Shown here: in pieces, positions 7,688 to 18,376 of the stretch
Layout: the number at the start of each line of letters is the position of its first letter
Position numbering within the stretch: position 1 is the stretch's first letter
Assembly (NCBI RefSeq): GCF_018424685.1
Contig: NZ_QTKX01000001.1
Location: 248,001 to 312,000 of the forward strand
From: Mesobacillus boroniphilus
Lineage (GTDB): Bacteria > Bacillota > Bacilli > Bacillales > Cytobacillaceae
Direction: 5' to 3'
DNA length: 64,000 nucleotides
Program-made: the position numbers and the translations under genes
Notes under the pieces: generated by a model
Databases searched by the model: none
The model's input: only the letters and a program-made list of their open reading frames with translations
What the model was told of the DNA's origin: nothing

Positions 7688-8767
7688 ATGAAAGGATATC
7701 TGCATCTGGCTGACGGCAAGACATTTCAGGGGCACATGCATGGATCGCTAGCTGAAGAGGGCATTGCCGGTGAGATTGTATTTTTTACAGGAATGACGGG
7801 TTATCAAGAAGTACTGACCGATCCTTCATACAAGAATCAAATCATTGTTTTCACCTACCCGCTGATTGGCAACTATGGGATCAATGATAAGGATTTTGAA
7901 AGCAAAAAGCCGCATGTTGCGGCAGTAATCGTCTTTGAAGCTGCCAAAACAGCTTATCATTATGAAGCCCAGCATTCATTTACAGAGTATCTTGAGAAAT
8001 GGGATATTCCGGTACTTGAGCATGTTGATACTCGTGAGCTCGTAAAATGCATCCGCCAGAACGGTACGATGCCTGCTATTTTATCAAGCGAGCCATTTTG
8101 TGAATCAAGCTGTGACACGATCGATGGTCTCAAGGTGCAGAAGGTATCTTCTATGGCACCAGAATCTATAGGCTTTGGCGACAGTCATATTGTTCTAATT
8201 GATTACGGTTTTAAGAAATCCATTGCTGACTATCTGGTTAAACAAAACTGCCTGGTGACAATTGTTCCATACAATTATAGCTTTGAACAAATTGCTGCAT
8301 TGAAGCCAGATGGTGTGCTTTTATCCAATGGACCTGGTGATCCGAAGGAATTATTTGGGCAGCTGCATGAGATTAGGAAAGTAATCGAGAATTACCCCGT
8401 ATTGGGGATTTGCCTTGGGCATCAACTTGCAGCGCTGGCGCTTGGAGGGGATACACAGAAAATGCTCTTTGGACATCGAGGGGCAAACCAGCCTGTATAC
8501 GATGTGAAAAGCAATCGGGTATTCATGTCCTCCCAAAACCACAGCTATGCTGTTGATCAAAGCAGTATTGGCAGTACAGGATTGAAGGTCCGTTTCTTCA
8601 ACAAAAATGATCAGTCAATCGAAGGCCTTTACCATGAAAAATGGCCGCTGATGACTGTCCAGTTCCACCCAGAAGCCAGCCCGGGACCTGAAGACAGTGT
8701 ATTCATATTTGAAGAATTCATCAATACAGTCAAATACAGAAAGCGGAGAGAAGTCAGCTATGCCTAA
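7688..8767 (+). CDS. carA: Carbamoyl-phosphate synthase small subunit (glutaminase) CarA
   Basis: Hydrolyses glutamine and passes ammonia to CarB. The 359-residue protein has an N-terminal CPSase small-chain domain and a C-terminal class I amidotransferase domain with the nucleophile Cys242 in VLGICLGHQL and the HPEASPGP motif that supplies His and Glu. ATG 7688 is chosen over an upstream TTG at 7673 because GGAGAGG lies at 7675-7681. Its place in the arginine operon marks it as the arginine-specific synthase of a Bacillus-type two-enzyme system; a pyrimidine copy should exist elsewhere. Confidence 0.95.
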   Translation: MKGYLHLADGKTFQGHMHGSLAEEGIAGEIVFFTGMTGYQEVLTDPSYKNQIIVFTYPLIGNYGINDKDFESKKPHVAAVIVFEAAKTAYHYEAQHSFTEYLEKWDIPVLEHVDTRELVKCIRQNGTMPAILSSEPFCESSCDTIDGLKVQKVSSMAPESIGFGDSHIVLIDYGFKKSIADYLVKQNCLVTIVPYNYSFEQIAALKPDGVLLSNGPGDPKELFGQLHEIRKVIENYPVLGICLGHQLAALALGGDTQKMLFGHRGANQPVYDVKSNRVFMSSQNHSYAVDQSSIGSTGLKVRFFNKNDQSIEGLYHEKWPLMTVQFHPEASPGPEDSVFIFEEFINTVKYRKRREVSYA

Positions 8768-11700
8768 GGATAAAAATATTAAGTCAATACTAGTAATCGG
8801 TTCAGGACCAATTATCATCGGCCAGGCCGCTGAATTTGATTATGCAGGTACACAGGCCTGCATCGCCTTGAAAGAGGAAGGATATCGGGTCATCCTTGTA
8901 AACAATAACCCTGCAACCGTCATGACAGATCATGTATTTGCAGATGCAGTCTATTTTGAACCAATGACGGCTGAAGGTGTAGAAAAAGTGATCCAGCGAG
9001 AAAAACCAGATGGGATTTTAGGGACTCTTGGGGGCCAGGCAGGATTGAATCTTGTGTTCAAGCTAAGCGAAGAGGGCATTCTCGAAAAGTATAAGGTAAA
9101 AGTGCTGGGCACCTCGGTTGCAAGTATTAAGCAAGGAGAAGACAGGCAAGCATTCCGCTCACTGATGCATGAGTTGAATGAACCAGTGCCAGAAAGTGAA
9201 ATTGTTCAATTTGTTGAAGAGGCGGTCGCCTTTGCAGAAAAAATCGGCTTTCCGCTGATTGTAAGGCCCGCTTACACGCTTGGAGGCACAGGCGGGGGGA
9301 TAGCCGGAACAATGGAAGAATTAATCTCTCTTGTATCCGGCGGGTTGAATGAGAGCCCGATTAAGCAATGCCTGGTCGAAAGAAGCATTGCAGGCTATAA
9401 AGAAATCGAATACGAAATGATGAGGGATGCTGCAGGTACTTGCATCTCCATCTGTAATATGGAGAATATTGACCCGGTCGGGATCCATACTGGTGATTCT
9501 ATTGTAGTAGCTCCCTCACAGACGCTGACAGACCGAGAATATCAGATGCTTAGGACATCGGCCGTTAAAATCATTTCAGCTCTAGGAATCGTTGGAGGCT
9601 GCAATATCCAGTTTGCCCTTGATCCAAAAAGCAAAAATTACTTTTTGATTGAAGTGAACCCGCGGGTCAGCAGATCATCAGCGCTTGCATCAAAAGCAAC
9701 AGGATATCCAATCGCACGGATGGCCGCAAAGCTCGCGGTTGGATATAATCTAGCCGAAATAATAAACCCTGTTACAGGCAATACCTTTGCCAGCTATGAG
9801 CCGTCGCTTGACTATGTAGTGGTGAAAATACCGAAATGGCCGTTTGAGCAATTCCCGCAAATCGACAGGACCCTAGGAACGCAAATGAAGGCAACAGGGG
9901 AAGCGATGGCAATTGACCGAAGTTTTGAGCGAGCTTTTATTAAAGCCGTCCGGTCTCTGAATAGTAAAACTCAGGATTTACGACTGCCGGCATTTGAGGG
10001 ATTTACGGTCGAACAGCTATACACTTTGGCAGGAAAACAGACAGACCAGCGCGTTTTTGCATTGCTCGAACTGCTGCGTCGGGGTGAAGAAGTTCTGTCT
10101 CTCCATGAAAAAACAAAAATAGATTTATTTTTCCTCAATAAATTTAAGTCATTGACTGATATTGAGAAGTCGATTGAAGGGCTTAAAATCGAAGACATTA
10201 CGGCTGATGAGCTAAGGTATCTGAAAGAAAAAGGGTTTAGTGATGCTTATCTGGCCAAAGAGTGGAAGGTTGGCGAGCAAACGGTCAGAGAGTTACGGAA
10301 AAAACAGGGGATCACACCTGTTTATAAAATGGTCGATACATGTGCGGCTGAATTTGAATCTGCTTCTAATTATTTTTACTCTAGCTATCTTGGGGAAAAT
10401 GAAGCGACGGTTGGAAGCGGCAAACGAAAGGTGCTTGTAATTGGCAGCGGTCCGATCAGCATCGGTCAGGGAATCGAGTTTGATTATTGCTCGGTGCATG
10501 GCGTTTTTGCCCTCAAAGAAGAAAATGTGGAAACAATCATGATCAACAATAATCCGGAGACCGTCAGCACTGATTTTACGATATCGGATCGATTGTATTT
10601 TGAACCCTTAACCTTGGAAGATATCTTGAATGTAATTGAAATAGAAGGGATAGAGGAAGTCATTGTCCAGCTAGGCGGTCAGACTGCCTTGAACCTGGCA
10701 AAGGGACTTGAGGAAGCGGGAGTCAAGCTGCTGGGAACGAGTTCTGCAACAATTGATATGTTTGAAGACCGGGATCAATTTTACCAGCTGCTTGACAAGC
10801 TTCAAATACCGCGCGTAAAGGGTGAAACAGCTGAGGACGAGGGTGAACTTCTGAGTGCTGTTGAGCGGATAGGGTATCCAGTATTAATCAGGCCTTCCTA
10901 TGTAATTGGCGGATTAAATATGGTGATACTTCGAAATCAGCAGGAACTAAAAAGTGTACTGGATGCAGGTAATATTCAATACCCTATCCTGGTTGATCAA
11001 TACCTTGAAGCAAGTGAGGCGGAACTTGATCTTGCGTCCGATGGAGAGAATATCTTGATTCCGGCCATCATCGAGCATATCGAAAAAACAGGCGTCCATT
11101 CGGGGGATAGCTTTTGTATCATTCCTGCACAAAGCTTTTCAAACGAAACAAAACAGAAGATGGCAGAGTATGCAAAGAGTATCGTGAATGAATTGAAGTA
11201 TAAGGGATTAATGAACATTCAGTTCATTGTAAAGGAAAATGAAGTGTATCTGCTTGAAGTCAATCCACGCTCAAGCAGGACAATGCCGATCGTCAGCAAA
11301 GTAGCCGGTGTTGAATTAGTCAAAAAAGCGACAAAAATATTGCTTGGGAAATATTTTTTGTCGAAAGATGAAGTTTTGCTTAACTCTGATGCACGGTACA
11401 CATGTGTAAAGCATCCGGTATTTTCGAATTTTGCCTTGAAAGGATTGGACCTCAAGACAGGTCCGCAAATGATTTCGACAGGGGAAGGAATCAGTATTGC
11501 TTCGACTCTTGAAGAGGCATTGAATAAGAGTTTCCATTCAATCAGCGGAAAAGCTGTCCAGGGAGCGATTGCATTTGCTGATAAAAACGAGTTATTGGAA
11601 GCTGAAAAACTGTCAGCAAATTTAAATTTAGTCGATATCGAAAATGTAGCGGATCCTCAAAATGTGACAGCTTTATATTGTCCTGGTACATCAGAGAGGG

Positions 11701-11861
11701 ATTTATCTCTGAGAGAGTGGGCTGTAAAAAACCGAAAAATTGTATTGACCCAAAAAGAAACTCTATATGCATTATTAAAGAGTGCGACAGCCGAAAGCTG
11801 GAATGTGAACTCTCTGGATCAATGGCTGACAGAAACTAGTGAGGAAGTGATGGCAGAATGA
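8760..11861 (+). CDS. carB: Carbamoyl-phosphate synthase large subunit CarB
   Basis: Makes carbamoyl phosphate from bicarbonate, ammonia and two ATP. The 1033-residue protein contains the two homologous ATP-grasp halves, each opening with [10 protein letters not shown] (about residues 12 and 561) and each with an EVNPR.SR metal/ATP motif. It starts at ATG 8760, overlapping the carA stop by eight bases. The C-terminal region (allosteric MGS-like domain) is only about 110 residues and lacks clear UMP/ornithine signatures by eye. Length matches the B. subtilis arginine-specific enzyme (about 1030), shorter than E. coli CarB. Confidence 0.95.
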   Translation: MPKDKNIKSILVIGSGPIIIGQAAEFDYAGTQACIALKEEGYRVILVNNNPATVMTDHVFADAVYFEPMTAEGVEKVIQREKPDGILGTLGGQAGLNLVFKLSEEGILEKYKVKVLGTSVASIKQGEDRQAFRSLMHELNEPVPESEIVQFVEEAVAFAEKIGFPLIVRPAYTLGGTGGGIAGTMEELISLVSGGLNESPIKQCLVERSIAGYKEIEYEMMRDAAGTCISICNMENIDPVGIHTGDSIVVAPSQTLTDREYQMLRTSAVKIISALGIVGGCNIQFALDPKSKNYFLIEVNPRVSRSSALASKATGYPIARMAAKLAVGYNLAEIINPVTGNTFASYEPSLDYVVVKIPKWPFEQFPQIDRTLGTQMKATGEAMAIDRSFERAFIKAVRSLNSKTQDLRLPAFEGFTVEQLYTLAGKQTDQRVFALLELLRRGEEVLSLHEKTKIDLFFLNKFKSLTDIEKSIEGLKIEDITADELRYLKEKGFSDAYLAKEWKVGEQTVRELRKKQGITPVYKMVDTCAAEFESASNYFYSSYLGENEATVGSGKRKVLVIGSGPISIGQGIEFDYCSVHGVFALKEENVETIMINNNPETVSTDFTISDRLYFEPLTLEDILNVIEIEGIEEVIVQLGGQTALNLAKGLEEAGVKLLGTSSATIDMFEDRDQFYQLLDKLQIPRVKGETAEDEGELLSAVERIGYPVLIRPSYVIGGLNMVILRNQQELKSVLDAGNIQYPILVDQYLEASEAELDLASDGENILIPAIIEHIEKTGVHSGDSFCIIPAQSFSNETKQKMAEYAKSIVNELKYKGLMNIQFIVKENEVYLLEVNPRSSRTMPIVSKVAGVELVKKATKILLGKYFLSKDEVLLNSDARYTCVKHPVFSNFALKGLDLKTGPQMISTGEGISIASTLEEALNKSFHSISGKAVQGAIAFADKNELLEAEKLSANLNLVDIENVADPQNVTALYCPGTSERDLSLREWAVKNRKIVLTQKETLYALLKSATAESWNVNSLDQWLTETSEEVMAE

Positions 11862-12814
11862 CAGCACTACAGCAGCTTCATATTGATATAAAAGGCAAGG
11901 ACCTATTAACTCTGGCTGATTTTGAACCACAGGAAATCATAACTTTATTGGAAAAGGCAGTCATCTTAAAGGAAAAGACTTTAAAGAAGCAATTTGATCA
12001 CCCCCTTAAAGGCAAAATACTAGGAATGATCTTTGACAAATCCTCAACGCGTACAAGAGTATCATTCGAGGTAGGAATGATCCAGCTTGGGGGAAGCGCT
12101 CTTTACTTAAATGGCAACGACTTGCAGCTAGGGCGGGGTGAAACAGTGGCAGATACAGCCCAGGTTCTTTCGCAATATCTTGACGGTATCATGATCAGGA
12201 CCTTCTCACACAAGTCGGTAGAGGAACTTGCCGATCACGCGGACATTCCTGTCATCAACGGGCTGACCGATCTTTATCATCCATGCCAGGCACTTGCTGA
12301 CCTTCTGACGATTTATGAAAAGAAAGGAAAGCTTAAAGGGCTTAAGCTTGCTTATATCGGTGATGGAAACAATGTCGCCCATTCATTGATGATCGCCTGC
12401 ACAAAAGTCGGGATGGATGTATCGATTGCTTCTCCAAAGGGATACCTCCCGGATCAAACGATAACAGCTCGCTGTGAAGACTTCGCAAGCTTAAGCGGAG
12501 CAAACATGGTCATCACCGAATCACCTCAAGAAGCCGTTCAAGGCGCTGATATCATCTATACAGATGTGTGGACCAGCATGGGCCAGGAGCTCGAAAATGA
12601 ACAGAGATTAAAGGATTTTCATGACTACCAGGTGAATGAAGCATTACTAAGAGAAGCAAATGAAAACTACCTGTTTATGCACTGTCTTCCCGCGCACCGC
12701 GGCGAAGAGGTGACAGCAGAAGTGATCGACGGCCAGAACTCCGTGGTATTCGAACAGGCAGGCAACCGGCTTCATGCACAGAAAGCATTGCTTGTGGAGA
12801 TATTGAAGGATTAA
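11858..12814 (+). CDS. argF: Ornithine carbamoyltransferase ArgF
   Basis: Condenses ornithine with carbamoyl phosphate to give citrulline. The 318-residue enzyme shows [10 protein letters not shown] (carbamoyl-phosphate loop, about 56-65), [12 protein letters not shown] (about 141-152) and the ornithine-loop [10 protein letters not shown] near residue 272. It overlaps carB by ATGA and ends the operon. No argG or argH follows, so citrulline must be converted to arginine by genes outside the window. Confidence 0.97.
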   Translation: MTALQQLHIDIKGKDLLTLADFEPQEIITLLEKAVILKEKTLKKQFDHPLKGKILGMIFDKSSTRTRVSFEVGMIQLGGSALYLNGNDLQLGRGETVADTAQVLSQYLDGIMIRTFSHKSVEELADHADIPVINGLTDLYHPCQALADLLTIYEKKGKLKGLKLAYIGDGNNVAHSLMIACTKVGMDVSIASPKGYLPDQTITARCEDFASLSGANMVITESPQEAVQGADIIYTDVWTSMGQELENEQRLKDFHDYQVNEALLREANENYLFMHCLPAHRGEEVTAEVIDGQNSVVFEQAGNRLHAQKALLVEILKD

Positions 12815-12835
12815 GTAGTTGAATATGTGAAAAGT

Positions 12836-12960
12836 TCCTATAGAGATGTTCTATAAGCCCGAATGAGTGGTGGAAGGAGCTAAAAGGTCCTATAGAAAGA
12901 TTCTATAAGCCCGAATAAGTGGTGGAAGCTGCGAAAGGGCCTATAGAAAGTATCTGCAAA
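12836..12960. repeat. Tandem ~52-bp repeat, about 2.4 units, after argF
   Basis: CCTATAG recurs at 12837, 12889 and 12940 (spacing 52 and 51). Each unit holds a small inverted repeat (TATAGAA-n-TTCTATA) followed by AAGCCCGAAT(A/G)AGTGGTGGAAG. The array lies between the argF stop and its terminator, so it would be in the 3' end of the arginine mRNA. Confidence 0.75.
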
Positions 12961-12963
12961 AAA

Positions 12964-13002
12964 ACACAAAAACCGGCTATTAAGTTAGCCGGCTTTTTGT
13001 GT
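12964..13002. terminator. Bidirectional terminator between argF and uppP
   Basis: A long palindrome, ACACAAAAACCGGCTA with its near-complement TAGCCGGCTTTTTGTGT, separates two convergent genes and supplies a T-run on each strand. Confidence 0.85.
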
Positions 13003-13003
13003 A

Positions 13004-13816
13004 TTAAGAAAAGAGGAGGACAAGTGGTCCTACAATGAAGCAGTAAATCGCAAAATACTTCAAGTTTCCACGCGCCATGATATTCATGAACCATTTTAAT
13101 GAGAAGTAAGATGCTATAAGCGAAGCAATGAAGGCGAAAATATATGGAATTGCCAACTCCCCAAAACGGTCATCATGTAAGAGTTCAGAAAATCCGAGAA
13201 CCATCCCGCCGAAACTAACTGGAATATAAAGCAGGAAAGAGTACCTTAGTGCAGTTTCCTGTTTCATTCCCAGGCTCATTGCTGCGACAATTGTAGCTCC
13301 AGATCGACTGATCCCAGGAATAAGTGCGACTGCTTGGGCCAGTCCAACAATAATGGCATCTTTGAAGCTTAAATCTCCATCATTCTTGCGGCCGCGCATA
13401 TTACGGATCAGCCATAACGCCAGGCCAGTTACTATAAGTGTTATGCCGACAGTTTTAATGTCAGCCAATTGATCCTCGATAAAATCCCCGAATAGTACAC
13501 CGATAGCCCCTGCTGGAATAGTCCCTACGATCAAATAAATGATGAACATAAAATCTGATTTTGCTTCAGGATCTTTACTTTTAAGGTATGCAATCCCGTT
13601 AACAATTAACCGGATTATATCGGCTCTATAAATTAACAATACAGCGAATAGAGAAGCTGTATTCATCAAAAGTGCAAAACTCATTCCTTCTATTTTCAGT
13701 TTAAAAAAATGCTCTGCAATTTCCAAATGCCCGCTTGATGAAACAGGAATTGGTTCGGTGATTCCCTGGAATAGGCCTAAAAATATGTATTTAATCAATT
13801 CATAGAAATTTTCCAT
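13004..13816 (-). CDS. uppP: Undecaprenyl-diphosphate phosphatase UppP/BacA
   Basis: Integral membrane enzyme that dephosphorylates undecaprenyl pyrophosphate so the lipid carrier of cell-wall synthesis can be reused; it also gives bacitracin tolerance. From the methionine at 13816 it is 270 residues with about eight membrane segments. The two family motifs are present: [15 protein letters not shown] near residues 14-28 and PGISRSGAT about two thirds along. An upstream in-frame methionine at 13906 would add 30 polar residues without a ribosome site; the chosen start has GGAGG somewhat far upstream, so the exact start is uncertain. Confidence 0.88.
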   Translation of the reverse strand: MENFYELIKYIFLGLFQGITEPIPVSSSGHLEIAEHFFKLKIEGMSFALLMNTASLFAVLLIYRADIIRLIVNGIAYLKSKDPEAKSDFMFIIYLIVGTIPAGAIGVLFGDFIEDQLADIKTVGITLIVTGLALWLIRNMRGRKNDGDLSFKDAIIVGLAQAVALIPGISRSGATIVAAMSLGMKQETALRYSFLLYIPVSFGGMVLGFSELLHDDRFGELAIPYIFAFIASLIASYFSLKWFMNIMARGNLKYFAIYCFIVGPLVLLFS

Positions 13817-13971
13817 ATTGTCTTTGATTTCCTCCGCAAATTTTTTAAAACTCATACACACTAATGTACCGTATAACCCTTTTTTTTGGAAGGATAAATT
13901 ATGCATAAATACTTTATTTAAATCAGCAAATAATAAAATTGCCGGAATACTTTAATGAAGGAGGAAGGCAA

Positions 13972-14154
13972 ATGGGTCAAAGTCATCAGTTCCGTGCCGG
14001 ACAAAAGGCACCGAATAATGGTATTTACATTGAAATTGGCGAAACAGGCAGCAATGTCAACAACCCGCAAAAAATCAAACTGAAAGCTGGGGATCGTTTT
14101 CCGGAAAACTCCAATCATAACCGCCACTGGACTTACATGCCAAAGTTTAAATAA
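13972..14154 (+). CDS. yjzC: YjzC family small protein
   Basis: A 60-residue soluble, basic protein (MGQSHQFRAGQKAPNNGIY...) that matches the YjzC-like family of Bacillus, of unknown function. The glycine/asparagine-rich composition and the terminal HRHWTYMPKFK-type tail (here NHNRHWTYMPKFK) are characteristic. GGAGGAAGG at 13960-13968 sets the ATG at 13972. It lies alone between uppP and clpB and is closed by its own hairpin. Confidence 0.85.
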   Translation: MGQSHQFRAGQKAPNNGIYIEIGETGSNVNNPQKIKLKAGDRFPENSNHNRHWTYMPKFK

Positions 14155-14206
14155 ATCACGCCAGGGCAAGAGCATTTTCTGTGATGAAATTCATACTGAC
14201 TTATCT

Positions 14207-14236
14207 TAAAGCCATCCAGTGCGGATGGCTTTACTA
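14207..14236 (+). terminator. Terminator after yjzC
   Basis: AAAGCCATCC-AGTGC-GGATGGCTTT forms a 10-pair stem. Its T-run overlaps the presumed -35 region of clpB. Confidence 0.65.
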
Positions 14237-14257
14237 ATTGGGAATTTTTATTATAAT
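14230..14257 (+). promoter_or_regulatory. Sigma-A promoter of clpB
   Basis: TTTACT at 14230-14235 and a consensus TATAAT at 14252-14257 are separated by 16 bases. The predicted start, near 14265, lies at the edge of the CtsR operator. Confidence 0.55.
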
Positions 14258-14266
14258 ATATATAAA

Positions 14267-14283
14267 GGTCAAAAAAGGTCAAA
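14267..14283 (+). promoter_or_regulatory. CtsR operator at clpB
   Basis: GGTCAAA-AAA-GGTCAAA is an exact match to the CtsR tandem heptad (A/G)GTCAAA-NAN-(A/G)GTCAAA. It sits between the -10 element and the ribosome site, where bound CtsR would block transcription. Heat or protein stress should therefore derepress clpB. Confidence 0.9.
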
Positions 14284-14297
14284 GGAGTGGTTGGGCC

Positions 14298-16901
14298 GTG
14301 GATTTAAATAAAATGACAGAAAGCTTGCAGAATGCCTTTGTATCAGCCCAGACCCTGGCTGTTCAACATAATCACCAGGAAGTAGATGATACGCACCTGT
14401 TGCTTTCCTTGCTTGAACAGGATGGCAATCTGGCGGCAACATTGCTTACTACTGGTATCGGACTGAATCTAGATAATCTTAAAGAAGAATTAATGTTTAT
14501 CCTGTCAAAGAAACCCCAAGTCTCTGGAAGTGGTGTAGAGCAGGGGAAATTATATATTACCGCAACGCTGCAAAAGGTTTTAGCACAGGCCGAAAAGGAA
14601 ATGAAACGGTTTGAAGATGACTATTTATCGGTAGAACATGTTTTGTTGGCCCTGCTTGAAATTCCTGGCTCTGAATCTGGCGGAGCAATGAGGAAATTAG
14701 GAGTTATCAGGGAAAAATTATTAACGAGAATCAATGAGGTTAGGGGGAACCAGAGAGTGACTTCACAAAATCCAGAAGCAACTTACGAAGTGTTAAAAAA
14801 ATATGGACGTGACCTTGTGGAGGAAGTTCGGTCAGGAAAGGTTGACCCGGTAATCGGCAGGGACAGTGAAATTCGCAATGTCATCCGCATCCTTTCTAGG
14901 AAGACGAAAAACAATCCTGTTTTGATCGGCGAGCCAGGCGTAGGTAAGACAGCTATTGTAGAAGGGCTGGCACAGAGGATTGTTCGAAGAGATGTTCCTG
15001 AAGGTTTAAAGGATAAGACAGTTTTTGCACTTGACATGAGTGCACTGATTGCAGGTGCTAAATTCAGAGGCGAATTTGAAGAGAGATTAAAAGCTGTCTT
15101 GAATGAAGTGAAAAAGAGTGAAGGCAAAATCCTGTTGTTCATAGATGAACTCCATACCATTGTTGGTGCGGGAAAGACTGAGGGGGCAATGGATGCCGGG
15201 AATATGCTGAAACCCATGCTTGCTCGTGGGGAGCTCCATTGTATTGGTGCAACCACTCTGGATGAACACAGAAAATACATTGAAAAAGATCCTGCGCTTG
15301 AACGCCGCTTCCAGCAGGTGTTGGTACAAGAACCAGATGTCGAGGATACAGTGTCAATTTTACGAGGATTGAAGGAAAGGTTTGAAATCCATCATGGAGT
15401 AAACATCCATGACAGTGCACTAGTTGCTGCTGCTACATTGTCAGATCGATACATCACAGACCGATTCTTACCTGACAAGGCGATTGACCTGGTTGATGAA
15501 GCTTGCGCGATGATTCGGACAGAAATTGACTCGATGCCGACTGAGCTTGATGAAGTGACTAGAAGGGTAATGCAGTTAGAAATTGAAGAAGCGGCGTTGA
15601 CAAAGGAAAAAGATGATGCAAGCCGCGAACGTCTTGAAACTCTTCGTAAGGAGCTCGCCAACTTGAGGGAAAAAGCGAATGCAATGAAGTCAAGGTGGCA
15701 GAAGGAAAAAGAAGGCATCCAAAAAGTTCAGGAACAGCGTGAGCTGCTGGAAAAACTCCGTCGAGAACTGGAAAAGGCCGAAAATGACTATGATTTGAAT
15801 AAAGCAGCTGAACTTAGACATGGCCGTATTCCTTCTATTGAAAAAGAACTGAAAGCACTTGAGCTGGAAGTTAGCAAAAATGAAGGGGAAAGACTTCTCC
15901 GCGAAGAAGTGACTGAAGAAGAAATTGCATCGATTGTCTCCAGATGGACAGGTATACCAGTGATGAAGCTCGTTGAAGGAGAGCGGGAAAAGCTTCTCAA
16001 GCTAGAAAGCATCCTCCATGAGCGAGTTGTGGGACAGGAAGAAGCAGTATCACTAGTGGCCGACGCGGTCCTCAGGGCAAGAGCTGGCATCAAGGATCCG
16101 AACAGGCCAATTGGGTCATTCATTTTCCTAGGCCCTACCGGTGTCGGTAAAACGGAACTGGCCAAAACGCTTGCTCAGTCATTGTTTGACAGTGAGGAGC
16201 ATATCATTCGAATCGATATGTCTGAGTATATGGAAAAACATGCAGTATCAAGGCTTATTGGAGCACCTCCAGGATATGTAGGTTATGAAGAAGGCGGCCA
16301 GCTGACAGAAGCGGTTAGAAGGAATCCATATTCGGTTATCCTCCTCGATGAAGTAGAGAAAGCACATCCAGAAGTTTTCAATATCCTTTTACAAATGCTG
16401 GATGATGGACGGATAACGGATTCTCAGGGAAGAACGGTCGACTTTAAGAACACTGTGATAATTATGACGTCCAATATTGGCTCGCACTATTTACTTGACC
16501 GGCAAGGTGGAGACGAAGAAATCTCTTCTGAGACCAGGGATCTGGTAATGGGCCAGTTGCGCAGTCATTTCCGTCCGGAATTTCTGAATCGAGTAGACGA
16601 GATCATTTTGTTCAAGCCTTTGGCATTAAAAGAAATCAAAATGATTGTAGGGAAATTAGTAAAGATTTTGCAGTCAAGATTGGCTGACCAGCAAATCCAG
16701 CTGTCAATCACGGACGAAGCAAAAGAGTTTTTAGCTGAGCATGGATTTGATCCTGTATACGGCGCGAGGCCGCTGAAGCGATTCATCCAGAGAAGTGTAG
16801 AAACAAAGCTTGCGAGGGAAATTATTTCCGGCAGAATAAAAGAGAAGAGCCAGGTAGAAATTGGCGTAGATAGTGGAGATATTTCGTTGAGTGTAAAATA
16901 A
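14298..16901 (+). CDS. clpB: ATP-dependent disaggregase ClpB
   Basis: An 867-residue Hsp100 chaperone that, with DnaK, threads and rescues aggregated proteins. Domains in order: N-terminal Clp repeats (1-145), AAA1 with Walker A GEPGVGKT (about 213-220) and Walker [10 protein letters not shown], a long coiled-coil middle domain (about 400-525, rich in E, K, R), and AAA2 with [15 protein letters not shown] and [14 protein letters not shown]. The middle domain and absence of the ClpX-loop tripeptide needed to dock ClpP mark it as ClpB rather than ClpC or ClpE. A GTG at 14298, ten bases after AAAGGAG, gives the usual N-terminus DLNKMT. B. subtilis lacks clpB, so this is a difference from that species. 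Confidence 0.96.
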   Translation: MDLNKMTESLQNAFVSAQTLAVQHNHQEVDDTHLLLSLLEQDGNLAATLLTTGIGLNLDNLKEELMFILSKKPQVSGSGVEQGKLYITATLQKVLAQAEKEMKRFEDDYLSVEHVLLALLEIPGSESGGAMRKLGVIREKLLTRINEVRGNQRVTSQNPEATYEVLKKYGRDLVEEVRSGKVDPVIGRDSEIRNVIRILSRKTKNNPVLIGEPGVGKTAIVEGLAQRIVRRDVPEGLKDKTVFALDMSALIAGAKFRGEFEERLKAVLNEVKKSEGKILLFIDELHTIVGAGKTEGAMDAGNMLKPMLARGELHCIGATTLDEHRKYIEKDPALERRFQQVLVQEPDVEDTVSILRGLKERFEIHHGVNIHDSALVAAATLSDRYITDRFLPDKAIDLVDEACAMIRTEIDSMPTELDEVTRRVMQLEIEEAALTKEKDDASRERLETLRKELANLREKANAMKSRWQKEKEGIQKVQEQRELLEKLRRELEKAENDYDLNKAAELRHGRIPSIEKELKALELEVSKNEGERLLREEVTEEEIASIVSRWTGIPVMKLVEGEREKLLKLESILHERVVGQEEAVSLVADAVLRARAGIKDPNRPIGSFIFLGPTGVGKTELAKTLAQSLFDSEEHIIRIDMSEYMEKHAVSRLIGAPPGYVGYEEGGQLTEAVRRNPYSVILLDEVEKAHPEVFNILLQMLDDGRITDSQGRTVDFKNTVIIMTSNIGSHYLLDRQGGDEEISSETRDLVMGQLRSHFRPEFLNRVDEIILFKPLALKEIKMIVGKLVKILQSRLADQQIQLSITDEAKEFLAEHGFDPVYGARPLKRFIQRSVETKLAREIISGRIKEKSQVEIGVDSGDISLSVK

Positions 16902-16914
16902 GACGTTATGGTAC

Positions 16915-16952
16915 AAAAGATAAAAAGTCATCCGGGTCGGATGACTTTTTAT
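16915..16952 (+). terminator. Terminator after clpB
   Basis: AAAAAGTCATCCG followed by CGGATGACTTTTT forms a stable hairpin with T-run. Confidence 0.85.
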
Positions 16953-16993
16953 GTACTTTTATAAGAAAGTATAAGCTTTTTGCACTAAGATTA

Positions 16994-17120
16994 GTGTCTA
17001 GCTCCAGCGCCTAGTCCCTAGAGTCGCTTCGGTCAGCCCAATGAAGTCAATGAACGACTTCACCGGTCAGCCCTCTGAGGCACACGATGTGCGAGACCCG
17101 CCAGCGCTTGCGCTTTTCTT
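16994..17120 (+). repeat. Dispersed modular element, copy A (~127 bp)
   Basis: Starts TCTAGCTCCAGCGCCTAG and ends CCAGCGCTTGCGCTTTTC. Inside are a GAAGTC-n-GACTTC hairpin and a GCACA-CGA-TGTGC hairpin, shared with copies B and E. It follows the clpB terminator and runs up to the 3' end of yjzD. Small reading frames within the element are not conserved between copies and are not regarded as genes. Confidence 0.8.
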
Positions 17121-17122
17121 AT

Positions 17123-17320
17123 TTAATGGCCGTGCTTTTCTTCAGAGCCATTTGGAAGAACTGCCGGAATCACAAGGATAATGATTGTTGCCACAACAGC
17201 AAGGATCGTGCTTTGAGCTAAGTCCAATCCAACGCCGATCATCGCGCCAGCCACGTAATTAAGCATTAGAACCAGGAGGAATGTCCAGAATAAAGTCCAG
17301 AAATATTTCACGAATTTCAC
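17123..17320 (-). CDS. yjzD: YjzD, small DUF2929 membrane protein
   Basis: A 65-residue protein with two hydrophobic helices (about residues 5-28 and 34-54) and a short polar C-terminus EEKHGH. It fits the DUF2929/YjzD family, conserved at this location in Bacillaceae. The function is unknown. A promoter-proximal AGAGGTG ribosome site precedes the ATG at 17320. Confidence 0.85.
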   Translation of the reverse strand: MKFVKYFWTLFWTFLLVLMLNYVAGAMIGVGLDLAQSTILAVVATIIILVIPAVLPNGSEEKHGH

Positions 17321-17570
17321 CTCTTACATTATTAAATCTTTTCTCATCTTACCACAAGCCATATAAATTATAAATCAAATTTGAATAAAATGAAAAGCGT
17401 TTTCACAGAACAATTCTATTTTTCCAAACCTAACAATATTAAATTTGCCGGAGTCATGGAGATTTGAGTATAGACAAGGGATTAAAATGGAAAAATGGGC
17501 AAAACCCCTTTCATTTCCTGTTAAACTACATACAGTAATATGAATAATCTATAGGGAAGGGGTTGGTAAG

Positions 17571-18308
17571 ATGGAGAGCCGGAACTTTAAACTGGATACC
17601 GAATGGAATGTCATCCATTATCCTGAAAGGCCAAATGGTTTCGGTATCCTGACGATTGGAGATGAAAGGCACTTTGTGAACAGCAGCAGCAGCTTCTGGA
17701 CGCAGAATGAAGGTAAACGTTCATTGTTGAACATATGGAAAAATGAAGGGTATACTGTTTTTTATTCAAATTTATATGGAAGGCATTGGGGAAGTGAAAA
17801 ATCTGTCGATTTAACGATGAGACTGTGCAGTCATATCGTCCGTAATGAAATATTGAATACTTCATTTCATATAGTGGCTGAGGGTATGGGAGCACTTGTT
17901 GCCTTAAAGCTTTTAGCGATTAATGATTTTAATATCAGGAGCCTGGTCTTGATTAATCCAATCCTTTCTCTAAGTGCGCATCTTGAGCAGGAAAAAGAGA
18001 ATAAGTTTTTTTATAAAAAGCTGATCGCAGAACTAGAAGCTGCATATGAAACCGATATGAGCATGCTCCTTGAGAGGCTTGATAGAGTCTCTGCTGGTCC
18101 TGCGTTCAATAAAGAAACGCCAGTGAAAATCATTCAGGTTTTATCGGGAAACAGGGCTTATAAGCAGTCAAGTATCATTAAGGATCTTTCAGTTAAATGG
18201 GAAAAAGATGACCTCCCAGTTACGATAAGCTATGTACTGCCAGAAAAAAAGCTGCAGGTAGGAAGCCAAATCGTTCAATTTTTTACAAAACATGAGCAAG
18301 TCCTATAA
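17571..18308 (+). CDS. yjaU: YjaU-like alpha/beta-hydrolase-type protein
   Basis: A 245-residue soluble protein at the yjaU position. The central segment FHIVAEGMGALVALKLLAINDFNIRSLVLINP resembles the nucleophile elbow and following helix of alpha/beta hydrolases, but the canonical G-x-S-x-G is changed to AEGMGA, so the serine nucleophile is missing. It may therefore be a non-catalytic member. It precedes yjaV by 68 bases and, in B. subtilis, lies upstream of med-comZ. The AAGGGG site supports ATG 17571. Confidence 0.7.
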   Translation: MESRNFKLDTEWNVIHYPERPNGFGILTIGDERHFVNSSSSFWTQNEGKRSLLNIWKNEGYTVFYSNLYGRHWGSEKSVDLTMRLCSHIVRNEILNTSFHIVAEGMGALVALKLLAINDFNIRSLVLINPILSLSAHLEQEKENKFFYKKLIAELEAAYETDMSMLLERLDRVSAGPAFNKETPVKIIQVLSGNRAYKQSSIIKDLSVKWEKDDLPVTISYVLPEKKLQVGSQIVQFFTKHEQVL

Positions 18309-18376
18309 CTCCCTGCAAATATTTTTAATTTTAGTCTCATAGTATACAAGAGAGTATTTGCAAGGAGGAATTTAAA

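Noticed and set aside
8697..8759. Longer N-terminus for CarB
   Set aside because: It would overlap carA by 71 bases; family N-termini begin at the ATG at 8760.
14783..16165. Long minus-strand frames opposite clpB
   Set aside because: They are shadow frames caused by codon bias of clpB; compositions are Ser/Ile/Arg-rich and family-less.
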